A stretch of DNA of 64,000 nucleotides from Siphonodentalium dalli (GCA_032622095.1 CP136067.1:47163549-47227548); one strand, 5' to 3'; positions 1-12,474 are shown, counted from the first letter of the stretch. The notes: generated by a model not told the origin, from the letters alone. Numbers and translations are program-made.

Positions 1-227
1 ACACCAGCTTCGCGCATGCGCAGACGAGATCTCGGAAACGGGTGGAGCTATCGACTTGAAATTTGCTATGTGAATGTATCTTGCCCCGGATACGAATTTT
101 ATCGGGTCGCCGAGTCCGTGCGACGCCAGCTTCGCGCATGCGCAGACCAGATCTCGGAAACGGGTAGAGCTATCGACTTGAAATTTTGTTTTTGAATAGC
201 CCGGACAACGTCGGGCTCATCGGCTAG
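1..227 (+). mobile_element. Helitron-like element, 3' part (cut by window edge)
   Basis: Two ~120-bp tandem units with the GCGCATGCGC core run to a 3' end that has Helitron hallmarks: a GC-rich hairpin (arms GCCCG.. / ..CGGGC around 199-216), then CTAG at 224-227, followed by T. The same core and end occur on the opposite strand at 53300-53940. There is no coding capacity, so it is a non-autonomous copy whose 5' end lies outside the window. The Helitron assignment is from end structure only. Confidence 0.65.
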
Positions 228-824
228 TCTATTATATATTTTGGAAGATCTGTGTGTCTGTGTGTGTGTGTGTGTCTGTCTGTTTCCAATGGACTCGAAA
301 ACGGCCGAGCCTATTTCGATGAAACTTGGTACGTGGGGGGTATTTTCGGCCGGGCAGTGCCATAGGCATATTAATTTGCCCGTGCGACGTGACCTTGACC
401 TTGAAATCGGGTCATTTCAAGGTCAAACGCCCGAATATCGCGGGATTTTTATGAAACTTGGTATGTGGCGGTACTTTCGTATGGGGAGTCTCATAAGCCT
501 ATTCATTTGCCCGTGCGACGTGACCTTGAAATCGGGATAATTCAAGGTCAAATCGCAAATTTTGATGGGATTTCGACGAAATTTGATACGTAGGGTTACC
601 TTTGTCCACTGAGTGTATTGGACGGGTCGAGTCGTGAACCCGACCTGACCTTGACCTTCAAAATGATCAATTAGATGTCAAATCGGGTAAAACCGGATGG
701 ATTTCGACGGGTACTTTTGTCCGGGCAGTGTTTTGGACGGGTCAAATCGTTACCCCAACTGACCTTGACCTTCAAAATGGTCAATTCAAGGTCAAAGCCC
801 GGACGAAGTCGGTTCACCTTCTAG
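228..824 (+). mobile_element. Helitron-like non-autonomous element
   Basis: It begins TCTATTATATATTTTGGAAG directly after the CTAG of the preceding element, continues into a TGTGTGTC microsatellite, then several diverged ~130-bp units around the motif GTGACCTTGACCTTGAAATC. It ends with a short GC hairpin (CCCGGACGAAGTCGG) and CTAG at 821-824 followed by T. The start TC, the end CTAG and the near-terminal hairpin fit Helitrons. No Rep/helicase is present. The same family occurs in reverse at about 30830-31443. Confidence 0.65.
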
Positions 825-2289
825 TATATATATATCTAAAAAAGAGTAGGATATGTCATAAATAAATAGATAAATAAATAAAATAAGCTCATTGTGGGCT
901 TATTTTAGAATCAGTCCAATATGAACCTAGATGTGAATATTTAGTTCCAATATTGACCTATTAAGATTGAAGGGTCGTCTAATCTAATCCACAAAGTGAG
1001 AAGCTTATCTGACATCCAAGTGTTAATATAGTTAACCCAATTCCACAACCAACCAATTCGGATTGCTGATTTTTGTTTGCAATTCCACTTCCAGGTCCAT
1101 AAAATGTTTGTCTATGGTTGAATGATCGTCTAATCTAATTCAGAAAATAAGAAGCTCATCTGACATCCAAGTTTTAATATTAAAGTTATTCGCCACCCCC
1201 CCCCCCCCCCACACACCCACCAGGCAACTCAGATCGCAGATGTGTGTTCCACTTCCTGTTCTATCATATGACTGATGATTGATTATGATTGCTGGATGGT
1301 CTAATCTATTGGAAAACAATAACAATCTCATCTCACATCCACGTTTTAATAATAAAATTATTCGCCACCCCCCCCCCCCCCCCTCCCTCACCAACCAATT
1401 CAGATTGCAGATTTTTGTTTGCAATTCCACTTCCAGTTCTACTTTATGATGCTTATGATTGACGAATTGTCTAATCTAATGCGCAAAACAGGAAACTCAA
1501 CTGACATCGAAGTTTTAAGATTAAAGTTATCCGCCACCCCCCCCCCCCCCCCCCACCAGACAACTCAGATCGCAGATTTGTGTTCCACTTCCAGTTCTAT
1601 CATATGATTGATTATGATTGCTGGATCGTCTAATATATTGGAAAACAATAACAAGCTCATCTCACATCCACGTTTTAATAACAATTCCACTTCCAGGTCC
1701 ATAAAATGTTTGTCTATGGTTGAATGATCGTCTAATCTAATTCAGAAAATAAGAAGCTCATCTGACATCCAAGTTTTAATATTAAAGTTATTCGCCACCC
1801 CCCCCCCCCCCCCCCCCCCCACACACCCACCAGGCAACTCAGATCGCAGATGTGTGTTCCACTTCCTGTTCTATCATATGATTGATGATTGATTATGATT
1901 GCTGGATGGTCTAATCTATTGGAAAACAATAACAATCTCATCTCACATCCACGTTTTAATAATAAAATTATTCCCCCCCCCCCCCCTCACCAACCAAATC
2001 AAGATCGCAGATTTTTTTCCGCAATTCTACTTCCAGGTCTATAAAATCATTGTTTATGTTTGAAGTATCGTCTAATCTAATGCACAAAACAAGAAACTCA
2101 TCTGACATCCAAGTTTTAAGATTAAAGTTATTCGCCACCCCCCCCCCCCCCCCACCAACCAATTCAGGTAGCAGATTTCACATTTTTGTTCGCAATTCAA
2201 CTTCCAGTTCTATTAAATGATTGATTATGATTGCAGGATCGTCTAATCTAATGCAAAACAATAACTAGCTCATCTGTCATCCACATTTA

Positions 2290-2765
2290 AAGACACGGTT
2301 GGCCTTGGCGGTGGGTATCCTGTGAAAATATCTCCACCCGTCAAAAACCGCTACAAACAGAACATCAAAATGTAGATAGACTTTGTCCGTATACAAATAA
2401 GAAAAAATTGCATAAACAGTATGTTATTGTCATATGTTTGACCATTGTTATGTAAACAAAAGCATAAAAAGTAACTTTTCTGGTGTTTGTTTATATTATG
2501 ATGGTAAACACAAAGAGCGTTCTTTGTTGGTGAATACCTGATATGGAACTAATAAAGAGCGTTTATGCCATTTGTGTGTGATTAGCCATTAGCATTGTGC
2601 TGTCTTCTGTAACACAGGCAGGCTCTTGCTTAGGTAAAATATAGTAGGTCTTTAAGATAACATGCTGATTACGCGATGGCCATGGTATGTATGAACGGAA
2701 CTGTATGCGTTTTAATGTTTTTCTGTTTACGGTGTCTGGAACAAATATGAATATTTTCGACAATT
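2290..2765. other. Unidentified insertion within the poly(C) satellite
   Basis: Non-satellite sequence sits between CACATTTAAAG and ACAATTAAGG, after which the C run resumes. A TTAA is present at or near both borders, as for the neighbouring TTAA-flanked MITE, but I see no convincing terminal inverted repeat and no coding sequence. It may be a degenerate insertion. Confidence 0.4.
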
Positions 2766-3163
2766 AAGGCCCCCCCCCCCCCCCCGCACACCAACCAATT
2801 CAAATCGCAAATATTTGTTCGCAATTCCACTTCCAGGTCTACAAAATGATTGTATATGTCGAAGAATCGTCTAATCTAATGCAAAAAATAAAAAGCTTAT
2901 CCGACATCCAAGTTTTAAGAATAAAGATATTCGCCACCCCCCCCCCCCCCCCCCCACCCACCAACCAATTCAGGTAGCAGAGTTCACATTTTTGTTCGCA
3001 ATTCAACTTACAGTTCTATTAAATGATTGATTATGATTGCATGATCGTCTAATCTAATGCAAAACAATAACTAGCTCATCTGACGTCCACATTTAAAGAA
3101 TAAAATTATTCGCCACCCCCCCCCCCCCCCAAATAAAAAGCTTATCCGACATCCAAGTTTTAA

Positions 3164-3746
3164 AGGGGTACTGTACGCCAAATGTTGTTGTTGGTTTTTA
3201 TAGTCTCCGAGTCGGAGAATAAGGTAACATTTTTTTCATTATTTGAAAGTCTGTTGAGTACGAAGTAGTGTTACGGATGACAAATTTACCGGAATGCAAA
3301 AATACAAATTGTCGTTGTCGAGTAATTTTTGTACAGTTTTCAACCAAATGAATCAAATAAAAGTTATATTATATGCATACTAGTCCCATATAATCATTTA
3401 AGTTATTGTATCGTCGCTAGTCAGTGAGTGGCTTGAGTGTTCTCCCCGTATCATCATAATATTTTAAGCGATCGTGTGTGCGATCGGTTTAACAATCCAG
3501 TATCCCTCAATTACTTTATATGATTACGCAAATTCGTAATTTAATTGACGCCATTTTATGGCTCCAGTCATAAATTCAATTTATATCAAATTATTAACTT
3601 TTAAATTATTAAATTTTAAGATAGCCTATTAACCTGAGCGTTTACAGAATACATCTCCGACTCAAATTACTTATGTTTCTATATATTATCGATATTAGAT
3701 CGTTGTTGCCACCGGAAATTCCATGAAATTGGCGTACAGTACCGCT
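3164..3746. mobile_element. TTAA-flanked MITE, family A, copy 1
   Basis: The 583-bp unit has ends AGGGGTACTGTACGCCA and, inverted, AGCGGTACTGTACGCCA, with TTAA on both sides (3160-3163 and 3747-3750). It interrupts the satellite word CCAAGTTTTAAGAATAAAG, so the empty site is visible within the array. The interior is A/T-rich without ORFs and matches the copy at 11839-12474. TTAA duplications are typical of piggyBac-type transposases; the assignment rests only on that. Confidence 0.8.
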
Positions 3747-3941
3747 TTAAGAATAAAGTTATTCGCCACCCCCCCCCCCCCCCCCCCCCACCCACCATCC
3801 AATTCAGATTTCACATTTTTGTTCGCAATTCAAGTTCCAGTTCTATCAAATGATTGATTATGATTGCAGGATTGTCTAATCTAATGCATAACAATAACAA
3901 GCTCATCTGACATCCACGTTTTAAGAATACAATTATTCGCC

Positions 3942-3972
<31 letters not shown>

Positions 3973-4439
3973 ACCAACAAATTCAGATTTCAGAATTTTG
4001 TTCGCAATTCCACTCCCAGTTTTATAAAATGATTGTATATGATTGAATGATCGTCTAATCTAATGCACAAAATGCACCCCCCCCCCCCCCACCAACCAAT
4101 TCCAATCGCAGATATTATATTTGTTGATCGCTTTTTCCACTTCCAGTTCTTTAAAACGATTGTTTATGGTTGAAGAATCGTCTCATCTAATGCACGAAAT
4201 AAGAAGCTCATGATCTGCTCATCTGACATCCAAGTTTTAAGTATAAAGTTATTCGCCATATATACATGTAGGAAACACAACACTTCTACATTAATGGACA
4301 GCCAAGGTGGGATTAAGAATACAACAACTCGAAAGAACACTGGAGTTTTCCTGATGATGTTTCTATTCTCTATATCAACCGAGAGTACCAATATTTCGTA
4401 TAGTATTGTATAGTATAGTATTGTATAGTATTTTATTAT

Positions 4440-5825
4440 AAATAATTTATATATTTTTTATTTTCAATAATTTTATTTTCAAACATTCTTTCGGGTGTTG
4501 TAAAATCCCATCGTCGATTGCCTCAGTGAAGCCGCAAGCCTTTACCTCACAGTGATTACATATATGAAGGCAGGCATGCGATCCTCTCGTCAGTAGCACC
4601 TGGAATTATAAAATAATATCGCTTAGTGGACTTGAACTTAAGCTAATATTAGTAACAGATATAGCTGTACACCCCTCCGACTGTATGTTTTAGTCCCCTC
4701 CTCATTATTGTTTTAACCATTGCGGAATATTGAAAACAATAATTTTCTAAGTCGAAAAATGTCATATAACTCCACACAAAAAGGTCTGACATATTTCATA
4801 ATCATATATGTTCGCATGTTCCCATGGTACTAAATATATATATATGCCAAACCAAAAAAACAAATGACCGCAAAACTTAGGAATAAAAACTCGGAAAATT
4901 GCACCCACGAAAGGACGAACAAGCTGCTTCTTGTACAACCCCACAAGTTGTGGGCCACAACTCGTTGCGAGTGTATAATCAAATATAAAGGGTAAAAATC
5001 GGCACACCGCTGCATTTTTCTGATATACATCAAAAGTTATATGTTTACCAAACATGTACTTCGTAGTTGGATTTCAGTTACAGGTTACAGTTCAGTTATG
5101 GATGTTATGTTGTACCAGGAGACATATACAACATTATGAACACCCAGAACCATTGTGGCCACGCAAAAGTCAAATGAAACGCCTATCATCTGCGGCAAAA
5201 TTGCTTTTTCGACCAGAAATTGAAGATGGCAGACCTCAGCAAAATCACGACTAAGCGGACAGATTTTTTACAACTAATGATTAAATTTTTCGGGACTAAC
5301 CGGACAGTATTTTCGAGGTGGGTACCTACATCAAAGGTTGAAATTTGGAATTTTGAGACAGTCCGTGAAAATACTCAAAATATGCATTTGTGGGGGGGGG
5401 GCAGGTCTTTCGATCGGTGTATAGGTTGTTGCGACAGTTGTCTGCGATGAATGTGAAAAGTATGATTTTCTGGGATATTTTGGGGAAGAAATCGTCTCGC
5501 GGCGATGATTAAATGACATTTTTTCCGAGATCGAACAATGGCAACTGACTTAAATTGATCGTCGGTGTCCGAACATTAGCGAAGAATATTCACTCACCTT
5601 CAGTTGGTCAGATATGGTATCCAAGCGTTTATTTTCCCAAAAAACCGTCAAAAAATGTCAACAAATATTTGTCGACAGATATTTCTCCACCTCGAAATCT
5701 ACGACTTCCGGTTTTGGTTCGTGTCCGTTGATCCACTGTGAAAGTTGTTCCCAACAATTTAAACCACACATCAAGCTGCCAAATTTCTAGTTGGGATATG
5801 TAATAAACAGAATAACCAACAGGCT
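4440..5825. other. No recognisable feature
   Basis: Anonymous A/T-rich sequence. It has a short TAGTATTGTA-like repeat just before it (about 4395-4435) and a G run near 5392-5400. The overlapping ORFs under 100 codons here lack recognisable domains, and I do not support any of them. Confidence 0.5.
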
Positions 5826-5827
5826 GC

Positions 5828-5943
5828 GATGATTACGTGATATAACGCACTCAGTATAGATGTACTACAGGTAACTTGTAAACTCTTTCATTCGGGTTTC
5901 TGTCAGGTCCATCCACCTTGTGACGTATATCACGTAATCATTG
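5828..5943. repeat. Short inverted repeat (hairpin)
   Basis: ATGATTACGTGATATA at the left is matched in reverse complement by TATCACGTAATCAT at the right, about 80 bases apart, immediately upstream of the C2H2 pseudogene. It is possibly a tiny MITE or the boundary of the element that carries that gene. Confidence 0.5.
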
Positions 5944-5950
5944 AATCCAG

Positions 5951-7213
5951 TTGATTGATCGCAATATAAGTAAGTTCCATAATATTCATTCACATGGTGA
6001 TTTCTCTGGGATGGTGCAGGCGTTTAAATGTTTTCACTGTGGATCAAAGTGGACGAACCTGAGTGATATTGCAGATCACAATGTCACAGATCACGGACAA
6101 TGTGAGTTGCGCTATTTGGAAAAGTTTTTGGACCATGCGACAGGGACAGAGAAATACGCGCTGAAAGTTCATCGTGGTGTCATTCCAACAGACCTAGTCT
6201 CAGAGGGGAGAAGGGTCGATGCTAAGGACGAGTCAATATACATTGTCAATGTGAAATCGAAAATAAAAAAACTCAACACACCTGCCAAGCGAAAACTAAA
6301 CTATGAATCAGAACTAGTTAATGAACAAGAAGACAGTTCAATGGATGATACCAGTGGCAGTAGTATCCCAATAGACGAAACGGAATTTGAAGTTGAGATT
6401 GAGGAACTAACAGACCTGCTGCCAAAAGTGCTACAACAGTTAGAAGGTGAGGGGCATGTCGATCTGTATGTGGAGATGAATCGACTGGTCGCTCATGTCT
6501 CACTGCCCTTAGACAATATATGTTATTTGTTATTCTTGGACTTAATCCGGTTATTTTCTTTGCCAACTACATCGATGATGCGATTTCTAAGAGAAACCAA
6601 AATGTGCTGGTTAGCTGGATATCGGCTATTTCAAGGAAAATTTCTTCGTTTCATGCGGGGTCCTCAACACATTGGCGACTTAACTCAAGGATTAACAGAG
6701 AAAAACTACTATGACCCTCTAACAGCTAAGCTGAATTTTGCCGTACCTCATAGACTCAACCTTATGACAAAGGACCCAAGAATCTAAAAAAGACCAATTG
6801 TTCTTAAGAATCTAAGGGTTATCTTCCTGGTATTCGCCAAGACATTAACCAGCAAGTAGCACATGTGTTTGGAAAAAATAGTTAAGATAGCAGTCGACGG
6901 AAAAAAGATATGCAGAGGAAAAGGCAAAGTTCTTGGTGATGTTGATTGTTGGGGAGGAAGAGAGACCGAGCCAACTCTGGAAGACAGACGGAAAACACTG
7001 GAGAAGGACAAAGAAGCCGTATCAAGATGTTTGGAAATTATAGAATATTGTGAGGCCTGTGGAATCGATGACTTGGAGTCAGTCTTATCTTCTGCATCTT
7101 CGGAATTAGTCGAGATAATACAACACATCATCACAAGACTCGTTGAGACCAACATGATTCTAAAGCTAGTAGCGAGTTTGCGATACCCGTTCGACGGGAA
7201 CGGGTACGGGTAA
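5951..7213 (+). pseudogene. Broken C2H2 zinc-finger protein of unknown, probably multicopy family
   Basis: An open frame runs from 5951 to a TAA at 6785-6787; its first ATG is near 6011, since the frame otherwise opens on TTG. Just after that ATG is one classical C2H2 finger, C-x2-C-x12-H-x4-H (KCFHCGSKW...HNVTDH). A long acidic linker and a compact C-terminal domain rich in L, F, R and Y (for example MCWLAGYRLFQGKFLRFMRG, then NFAVPHRL) follow. Related-looking coding continues downstream: LPGIRQDINQQVAHVFGKN in another frame near 6822-6878, then VDGKKICRGKGK from about 6894 to 7213. At least two frame breaks and one stop separate these blocks. The style resembles lineage-expanded invertebrate genes carried by mobile DNA, but I cannot name the family. 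Its 3' end runs into the 7170-9424 inverted-repeat interval. Confidence 0.6.
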
Positions 7214-9424
7214 ATCTGTGAACATTGTCACGGTCACTTGGGTACTTTCAATGCAGCACATAAAGCGATAGCGAATTGAAACGGGTAGATTTGTCCCATT
7301 GACCGGTAGACTTGCACTACGATTTCCTCACTCAAAGGTCCATGAATTCCATGAAATTCCAGTCAGCTATGCGTTAACCTATTTATTGAAAGATTTCATG
7401 GGCAAATATTATTGATAAAGTTGTCAATTTAACCCAGAATTTGTGTTCAAATTCTCGAGGCGGCTTCTAGCACTTAGATAAATACGGAAGGCCGATTTTT
7501 TTTCACTAACAACTTTGTTCACTGCATCAATGACAGGTTGTGATTAATAGAGTGAGTAGATGGTGCTATAGACGCCCATTGCAGGGACATGGCTATAGAT
7601 GGTCTGCGCGTTAGGAAGGGTGTCCACCTTCGAATTTCTAACTACACATCTCGAACCATATCAAATTCACAAGTTTGCGCGTAAATCCACCCCTCCCCTT
7701 GGCTGGCATCAAGCTTTCCAATTGTTGGAAATTTTGAGACCTGACACCCCCCCCCCCCAAGCTTGAACAATTTCCAACTGTTTCTGACAGCCATTCCAGT
7801 CCAAATTTTGTTACCAAAAATAGGGAAATATGCAAATGTTGGTCTAAAAGCTACAAATTATCCACTAATAAATTGTTCGAAAATCAAACTACGAAAACAA
7901 TTTCAACCTATTGTTTGTGTGAAATTTCCAACAAATGTTGTGTCAGGTATATCAAATTTCCAAATGTTGAACATTTGACCAAAGTTGGGGAAGGGGGGTT
8001 AAGACAACCCTGTCGTCAAGTCCCTGTCTCAACCCATTGTACAAGGACATAAATATATCGTGGATTTATCTATGCATTGCACATTTGAATACAATTACCG
8101 TTTAGTTACCTTATCGTATATGTAGGTGTGGACTGATTTCTCATTTTAATATATATTTACTATCTGAACGGACATGGCGCATTTGAACCACAATACTTGT
8201 GTATACTGTAGTGGGGATAATATAGGTCGCCAAATACACGAAATACCTATACATACTCTACAAAATCTAAGCATATAAGCAGAGCGAGTTTCAGCTGTTT
8301 TCTGTGTTTCGCACAGAAGTGAAGCAAACGCTCTTGATTCAATCCGTATAATAAACAGACTACATTTTGACACCTTTTTTGTTTCCAAGTTAAACATTTC
8401 AACCTACCTCCGGGTTTAGATCCCGACAACAATCCCAATTCTTGGGATAAATATTCCCTTGCCCCGACGGGCCGACCCTTTGATCTGTTGAAAGATTCCA
8501 AACAAGGGTTTACTTAATGCTACTCAAACCGATCAGACGGTCCCCATATCATAAAGTTACAACAAGAACATTTCTTCAAAATACGCTTTTGTTATCAGAA
8601 TCGATTAATTACAACAAAATAATGCTAACTGCTGTCAACTATAGTATAAAATTTTGGCCGCATTACCACTTGATTTTAGAGTTAAGCATCTTCGTCCGCA
8701 ATTTCAACTTCAAAAATCGATATCTGATCACTCTGCGCTTTGATTGTGGGTTCCTCGATTCGAATCAAATATTTAGTTTTACCCCCGAAGCCAAAAAAAA
8801 TAGTAACTTGGGAGCGTTAATTCGGATTATGTATCTTTAATATGACTAAATATTCCCCAACTAAAATAAGGGACACATGCGGTATTATATCGAACTGAAA
8901 GTACATGTAGGACAATATTAGACCCTTGGTCTAAAACAATACATTTTACACCGAATATTGGTTGGACATTTTAACTATATATAACGTAATTGTATATTTG
9001 AGCTATCATAATCTATTTTCTAAGTTTAAAAATTCCAACCGATTTATTGTCAACACTCGATCGGTCTATGACTTGTAGAATCCAATTGTTGAAAATGTTA
9101 CCAATATGAGTGAAAGAAAAGCAACGTCCTCTTCCAACTGCCACCTAGCTCGTCCTTGATGAAAGCAACTGATTATCATGGGGCTCATCTAATCTAAATA
9201 CATATTTACAACAACCCATAACGCTAAGTATAACATAGGCCAATAACGCAAATAACAATCTATATCATAATATCTTTTTTGTTGCAGTTGGCTCACCATA
9301 CATTACCAGTCGATGTGAAGATTCTACCGGTAAAACAGTTTGCGATTTCAAAACGTGTACCGGTACGGGTAGCTACCCGTACGCGTACCGGTACCCGTAC
9401 CGGTTTGAAATCGCAAACTCGCTA
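7170..9424. mobile_element. Candidate inverted-repeat element, 2.25 kb
   Basis: TAGCGAGTTTGCGAT at 7170-7184 recurs inverted at 9410-9424, and both ends are followed inwardly by (A)CGGGTA/TACCCG words. No clean target duplication is visible and no transposase can be read between them. The right end is itself a hairpin (9337-9419), so the left match could instead be a solo relic of that hairpin. The remaining interior is anonymous A/T-rich DNA. Confidence 0.4.
9337..9419. repeat. GC-rich hairpin with TACCGG/GGTACC palindromes
   Basis: AGTTTGCGATTTCAAA and its reverse complement TTTGAAATCGCAAACT flank about 50 bases built from ACCGGTACGGGTA-type words that are themselves self-complementary, giving an almost fully foldable 83-base segment in A/T-rich surroundings. 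Confidence 0.7.
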
Positions 9425-10690
9425 ATGCCAACTCTGCGACGCAATTATACGAAACAACTATGGCTAAGTCATAATCAAATGATATTTGCCCCTGATATAA
9501 ATGTTTAAACGATATGTTTGGTCATGATCAATCAGTCCCATATATGTTTGAAGAATGTCCTGAGAATAACACCGCCTAAACCTGTTAAAATACCAGCATA
9601 TATGAAGGTTTAATTTCAGCTATCATCCGGTCTTTGAAAGCTTTTTCCCGATCATACCATGTTTTCTCATTGCTATATTCGTGCCATGATTTATCGGTAG
9701 TGCCCTCCGTCAAACTAAATTTTCACCAAGAAATATAGCTTTGATGGTTGGGTTTACGCACCCAAATCGATTCTCAATATATTTGCCTATAATTTCAATT
9801 GGTTTCCCGAAGTAAAGGTCTTGGTTTGCAAAAGTTATGGAGATTTAAACAGGAATTTTACCTTTTTCGAGGCAAAAGCTGTGATAAAAGTATTGAAGGG
9901 ACGCGATTATGCGATATTATTAACTAGGCAATCATACTTGCTGTGTGTTGGGTCCTTTGTTCGATAATTAAAGCAAAAAAACAGTTAAAAAAAATTCATT
10001 CTGTGCTTTGACAAACCACGTTTTCCAATCTACCCCTCGTACGGGAATTCCCGCGGTTAACAGCTCTACACTGACCCACAGCAATACACTGATCGGCACA
10101 CATAGGGTGAATTGATTACATTATGACTCTCTATATAATCCGAGTGTGCCAATGTGTTGTGTTGGCAGTCACTGGCGTATGGAACAATATGGATCTAAAA
10201 TATGGCCGAAGCCGATACCTTATCATATTTAAACAATATAGACATGTAGACATGAAACTACTCCAACCTGAACAATGCAAAATTGGCTATAATATTGTAA
10301 TTGGGTGGATGAATAACCACACAGTAGCTTGATGGCTATATTCCGTTTCCCAAACAAGGTTCATGTCAGTTGTAATATGTTACTAGTCTAGTCTATTCTA
10401 TTCTATATTATTCATACAGTGACACAACTGGTTAATTATTTTTGACATACATACATGTATATAAATCATCAGTCTTTCGACGGTTTAAGTACGACGGTTG
10501 ACATACATGTAGTCCCAAACATGCTTAATATTTAAGTCAGGTATATATCACTGTGCATGTATAACGTTCTGAATGTTTGCATTGGTTTGATGTTTTGTTT
10601 TTTGTTATTTCCGCTTCTAGCACACACCACGAGTTTCATTTACATACAAGGATGGCTAATTGCATGCGGAATTCACTCCACACAGTAATG
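9425..10690. other. No recognisable feature
   Basis: A/T-rich sequence without a supportable ORF, RNA gene or repeat, other than short ATACATGTA words and TCTAT runs near 10380-10410. Confidence 0.45.
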
Positions 10691-10694
10691 TTAA

Positions 10695-10973
10695 CCCTAC
10701 CAGAACCCTGTTAATATGGATTTGTTACTTTTCGGCACCCTAATAATTTTCGACTTTATAGCGAAATTATCTTTGAAGGACATTTAACAATTTTATAATT
10801 ATTTCTTACATTTTTTGACAATTTTTATAATATTTTTCTACATTCTTTGACAATTTTATCATTTTTAATATGTGTTAAGCCAATGCATTCTCTTATATAT
10901 ACGAGGCGACCTATGTTCGACTCGCATATATAAGAGAATGCATTGGCACAGGGTCGTTCTGTTGGGTAAAGGG
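10695..10973. mobile_element. TTAA-flanked MITE, family B, copy 1 (shorter)
   Basis: TTAA at 10691-10694 and 10974-10977 bound a 279-bp unit. Its right end, CTGTTGGGTAAAGGG, matches the family-B end at 13127-13141; its left end is diverged (CCCTACCAGAACCCTG). It carries one 69-base palindrome at 10879-10947 with a single arm mismatch. It sits at the end of readable LINE RT coding and has apparently interrupted it. Confidence 0.7.
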
Positions 10974-10977
10974 TTAA

Positions 10978-11525
10978 TATACCATGATTTATAGTGTCCA
11001 ATGCTTTAGAGAGGTCTATGACGAGTGTTATATAATGTGGAATCCCTCGTTGTTTTATCAATGTTATTGGCTATTTGGTCGAGAAGATGATGTGTAAGAT
11101 TTGATGAAAAGTAGAGTAGTTTGGACGGAAGCCGCAATGGTGCTTGTACAATATTCATGTATCGTGCTCACTTAAAAATAATCTACCAGGCGTTTTTGCA
11201 TTATTCGTTCTAATAGCTTTGAAAAAGTTGGAAGAATGCTGATTGGTCTATATAGTTCGAAATTTCGTGTGCATTGTTATTTTTCCGGATTGGAACAACC
11301 TTTGCTATTTTCATTTTTTTTTCTGGGAAAATTCCTTGTTCAAATGAGCGGTTAAACATAAAAGGACTGAACTCACTTGTGCCAGCCTTATTGCATACAA
11401 ATTTAATGAGTATTTCTCAACTTATAGTAAACGAACACAACGCAGATTTTTCTAATATAATTGACGACCTTGCCATTTTTGATGTTACCCCAACCACAAT
11501 CCAAGAAATTGTTCTGATCTGAATA
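10978..11525 (-). pseudogene. LINE reverse-transcriptase fragment
   Basis: Read on the minus strand, the segment encodes N-terminal RT blocks in order: FEQGIFPEKKMKIAKVVPI, then RPISILPTFSKLLERIMQKR, then ITLVIDLSKALDTINHGIL, which is RT motif A. The blocks lie in different frames; for example one frame break falls between the NY and RPIS residues near 11240. The catalytic motif C is absent because the coding ends at the MITE at 10973. The sequence is a decayed non-LTR retrotransposon, not a host gene. Confidence 0.75.
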
Positions 11526-11838
11526 TCAATGAAAGGTAAATCTAGTACGGACTTTAAAGGGATAACCGTTATCGAAAAGGACGTCCATTACCTGTATTAC
11601 CTTTATTACCCTGCGTCTGACGCGTACACGGGTGATGTCGGGAGGGGTGACCCGATACCACTGAATATGGCATGATCACGTGGTATAATTAATTGGCCGA
11701 GAATCAATTTAATTACTATCTATGTAATAATGAAGAATACAGCAGCCAAAAATATTTCAGCCCAATGAAAACAAATGTATATGCAGTCTGGTCCACTCAA
11801 GTTGGGGGCAATCAACTGACAATATGCCACAGTGTTAA

Positions 11839-12474
11839 AGGGGTACTGTACACAGAGATAGGCAATTTTTTTATTTACTCCCATTGACATAACTTTCAAG
11901 TTAGATTGTGTTCGTGTTATATAAGTTTCGTATAAACCTAATTTAGCGACGAAAATATTGATCTTGGAAATAAAAATATTACGATTTCAAACTACGCGCC
12001 ATGTTTTTGACCTTCACCGGAGAAGACGCAGGTTGCAGGATGAACCGGAAGTTCAATTGATGCCTGCAATCTCTTCCATCGAACAATCTCACCCACTATA
12101 AAAATACTTGACGCTTTATGAATCTTGTTTCTTCTCTTTTTTTCCAAATTGGTTATAGCTGGACTTCCTTTTGCATGTAACATGTTTTGTTCGCAACTCA
12201 ATAATGTTCGTCGTAAACGGCCGTCGATAAAAGATACCCAACATGTGAGATTTCAAGAACGGTAACTCGTAATGGCATAATTCGCCATTTTATGACTCCA
12301 GCCATAAATTCATTTATATTAAATAATTCAATTTGACTTTTATGATAGCCTGTTAACCGGAACGTTTTCAGTAGACATCGTCGACTCAAATACGTTATTT
12401 TAATATAATTATAATATTGATATTAGATCGCAATTGTTACCGGGAATTTATTGAAATTGGCGTACAGTACCCCT
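11839..12474. mobile_element. TTAA-flanked MITE, family A, copy 2
   Basis: The ends AGGGGTACTGTAC and, inverted, AGGGGTACTGTACGCCA are flanked by TTAA at 11835-11838 and 12475-12478. The interior shares long blocks with 3164-3746 (CGCCATTTTATG.CTCCAG.CATAAATTC, ATATTAGATCG). The 636-bp unit has no coding capacity. Confidence 0.85.

Larger units (their letters stand above)
960..4260. repeat. Poly(C)-bearing satellite, ~170-bp unit
   Basis: Units consist of a 12-32-base C run, CCAACCAATTCAGAT, TTTTTGTTCGCAATTCCACTT, a TTGATTATGATTG block, ATCGTCTAATCTAATGC and CATCCAAGTTTTAAG. C runs begin near 1195, 1368, 1537, 1797, 1974, 2137, 2771, 2936, 3115, 3768, 3941 and 4077. A ~600-bp block is duplicated (from about 1081 and again from about 1682). 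The array is interrupted at about 2290-2765 and at 3164-3746. Short ORFs across it have no conserved frame. Confidence 0.85.

Noticed and set aside
241-540. 99-codon ORF in the first Helitron-like unit
   Set aside because: It starts on TTG, crosses a TG microsatellite and tandem units, and has no domain.
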